This document shows positions 62,805 to 64,000 of a stretch of DNA of 64,000 nt, piece by piece. Every line of letters starts with the position of its first letter. Position 1 is the first letter of the stretch. The DNA lies in assembly GCA_008933735.1 (NCBI GenBank), contig WBUL01000002.1, forward strand, positions 273,937 through 337,936, read 5' to 3'. This stretch comes from Anaerolineae bacterium (GTDB taxonomy: Bacteria > Chloroflexota > Anaerolineae > Aggregatilineales > J027). A program made the translations under genes and the position numbers. The notes beneath the pieces were generated by a model, which was not told where the DNA came from, did not search any database, and saw only the letters and a list, made by a program, of their open reading frames with translations.

Positions 62805-63223
62805 GTATTCTCGAAATAGATCCAACCCCGCAGCGCCCCTAACCGGAACGACTGCCCATTACGAATCGGCACCAGTTCCCCCGGCTTAACCTGTACTTCA
62901 TCCAGGAACGTACCGTTGCGTGATGCCAAATCTTCGATAATGATATTTTTATCTACCCGATGCAGCCGCACATGGAGCCGTGAGACCCCTGCTGGAAATC
63001 CACCAAACGGCGCAACGTCAATGTCTGGCTGCTGGCCTGCCTCGGAACGGCGGCCAATAGTCACGCGGTCAATCAGGTCAAATTGGAGTGTTTTCGGACT
63101 GCTTTCAAAAATAATCAGCACCGCATGGGGCGACCCCAACGACGGTTTCTGCTCTGGCGCATGAGATGCCCCTTCCTCAGGGGGCTCAGGGGGAAGATTC
63201 GGGTCAAGAATTTTGGTTTCCAT
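62801..63223 (-). CDS. FHA-domain protein
   Basis: 140 residues. A Pro-rich lead (LDPNLPPEPPEEG) precedes a single FHA domain: VTIGRRSEAGQQPDID, GVSRLHVRLHRVDK and LASRNGTFLDEVQVKPG, with the phosphothreonine-reading Arg, Ser and Asn kept. AAAGGAAG stands about six bases before the ATG. The upstream alpha/beta hydrolase overlaps it by 20 bases, suggesting coupling. It is the fourth FHA protein in this window. Confidence 0.85.
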   Translation of the reverse strand: METKILDPNLPPEPPEEGASHAPEQKPSLGSPHAVLIIFESSPKTLQFDLIDRVTIGRRSEAGQQPDIDVAPFGGFPAGVSRLHVRLHRVDKNIIIEDLASRNGTFLDEVQVKPGELVPIRNGQSFRLGALRGWIYFENT

Positions 63224-64000
63224 GCACTACTTCCTTTGCCAAAAAATCCAGAATAGCTTTTGCAACGATTTCGGGTTCTTCAACGGGCAAAAGATGGCTC
63301 GTTTTAGGAACAGTCAGGAGAGGAATATCGGGTCGGATGCGACGCCATAGTTTGACAGCGCCTGGATGGAATGCATTGGTATTTTCCCCCGCGATGATTA
63401 GACATGGTACTTGTATTTTAGGCGGATAGCGCCACTCGTCAAGTGGAGGAGTGCGAAAAATCTGCGCTTCCCATTCTTTTGGATACGCCAGTTCAACCCC
63501 GTGCGAATTTGACCTGGTCATATGTTCTGCATACAGATGCACCACTTCGTCTGAGCAGTAACGGAAAAGGGGCTTGCCTCGAAAATAAGCGTAGGCGTCG
63601 TCCAGCGACTCCCATTTGTCCCGTCGTTTGAGCGCACCATCAACTAAGGGCTTTATCAAGTTGATCCCAAAACTTTCGATAAAAAAGGCAACTCGTACCA
63701 CCCATCGCGGGAAAAATACAGGATCAAGCAAGACGACCGCCTGGAAAAGCTCCGGGTGCTCCACCGCAGCCATCAGATTGATGACGCCTCCCATACTGTG
63801 GCCAATCCCAATCACCGGAGCCAGTTTGTGGGCCTGAATTCCGGCCACATAGTCATCAACCATAATATGCCAGGTTTTCATATCAGCAGGATCACTATCT
63901 TGCCACCATGAACGCGGGAGCAGACAGACTTTCCGGTAATCCCCCTCGATGGCATTGACCAACGGCAGGTACATTTCCGGTGGAAAGCCGTTGCCGATTG
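63204..64000 (-). CDS. Alpha/beta hydrolase, start cut by window edge
   Basis: At least 265 residues; the N-terminus lies beyond the window, because the frame stays open to base 64000 and reads IGNGFPPEMYLPLV, which resembles the first strand/loop of the fold. The nucleophile elbow is GHSMGG, and the catalytic His is near KTSHLLPVEEPE, with a loop Asp or Glu between. Substrate unknown. It ends inside the FHA gene's start. Confidence 0.85.
   Translation of the reverse strand, partial: IGNGFPPEMYLPLVNAIEGDYRKVCLLPRSWWQDSDPADMKTWHIMVDDYVAGIQAHKLAPVIGIGHSMGGVINLMAAVEHPELFQAVVLLDPVFFPRWVVRVAFFIESFGINLIKPLVDGALKRRDKWESLDDAYAYFRGKPLFRYCSDEVVHLYAEHMTRSNSHGVELAYPKEWEAQIFRTPPLDEWRYPPKIQVPCLIIAGENTNAFHPGAVKLWRRIRPDIPLLTVPKTSHLLPVEEPEIVAKAILDFLAKEVVHGNQNS

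Overview
The window reads as a chromosomal segment of a Chloroflexota bacterium, probably of the Anaerolineae/Aggregatilineales type. That placement rests on gene style, not a database search: very long GAF-array histidine kinases, zinc-ribbon plus FHA proteins, secreted lipoproteins with Thr/Pro-rich linkers and SH3 or LysM domains, V4R protein, GH57 branching enzyme and several one-component cyclase regulators. Base composition is balanced (slightly above 50% GC by eye), gene density is very high and no rRNA, tRNA, CRISPR array, insertion sequence or prophage was seen. The two edge genes are cut: argF at the left and an alpha/beta hydrolase at the right.

Layout. 1-5213: ornithine carbamoyltransferase (partial), an orphan peptide-type substrate-binding protein and DNA polymerase I. 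5286-7109: a response regulator whose C-terminal domain looks like an IS200/IS605 (Y1, HUH) transposase fold that has lost all its catalytic residues. 7241-16638: envelope and signalling genes (secreted propeller-like protein, zinc-ribbon membrane protein, MA-like metallopeptidase with SH3, REC-GAF-adenylate cyclase, V4R protein, two SH3 lipoproteins, signal peptidase I, zinc-ribbon FHA protein). 16755-22019: group 2 sigma factor, molybdopterin oxidoreductase, serine-palmitoyltransferase-like synthase, NUDIX hydrolase, LysM lipoprotein. 22113-28689: a tubulin-like/AAA fusion overlapping an AAA/Ser-Thr kinase fusion, with a divergent membrane FHA protein. 28658-42397: EamA transporter, then a five-gene operon (eight-GAF histidine kinase, 7TM histidine kinase, rsmH, VWA-FHA protein, nucleoside hydrolase) divergent from a CheY-like regulator, a REC-cyclase and a degenerate kinase. 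42444-48091: alcohol dehydrogenase, SPFH protein, small hypothetical, methylmalonyl-CoA epimerase, YbjN-like protein, ATP-grasp enzyme, CPBP protease, class II aldolase. 48116-64000: cytochrome c plus a di-heme peroxidase/beta-helix fusion, L,D-transpeptidase, glycogen synthase, persulfide-dioxygenase/rhodanese fusion, PNPOx-like protein, an ABC-2 exporter, GH57 branching enzyme, EamA transporter, methyltransferase, FHA protein, alpha/beta hydrolase.

How it fits together. Phospho-signalling dominates: two intact histidine kinases, one degenerate kinase, four receiver-type proteins, two adenylate cyclases, one Ser/Thr kinase and four FHA phosphothreonine readers. The two most unusual candidates are the tubulin/AAA + AAA/kinase + FHA group (22113-28689), which looks like a phospho-regulated cytoskeletal or conflict-type machine, and the receiver/dead-transposase protein (5286-7109). 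Glycogen synthesis (glgA, GH57 enzyme), electron transfer (di-heme peroxidase, cytochrome c) and sulfur handling (persulfide dioxygenase) form smaller functional themes. Many convergent genes overlap by exactly four bases at their stop codons, and several start codons sit about six bases after a -10 box, suggesting leaderless mRNAs.

Starts were moved from the longest open frame when a ribosome site or promoter argued for it; each case is noted. All family assignments come from reading translated motifs, not from searches.
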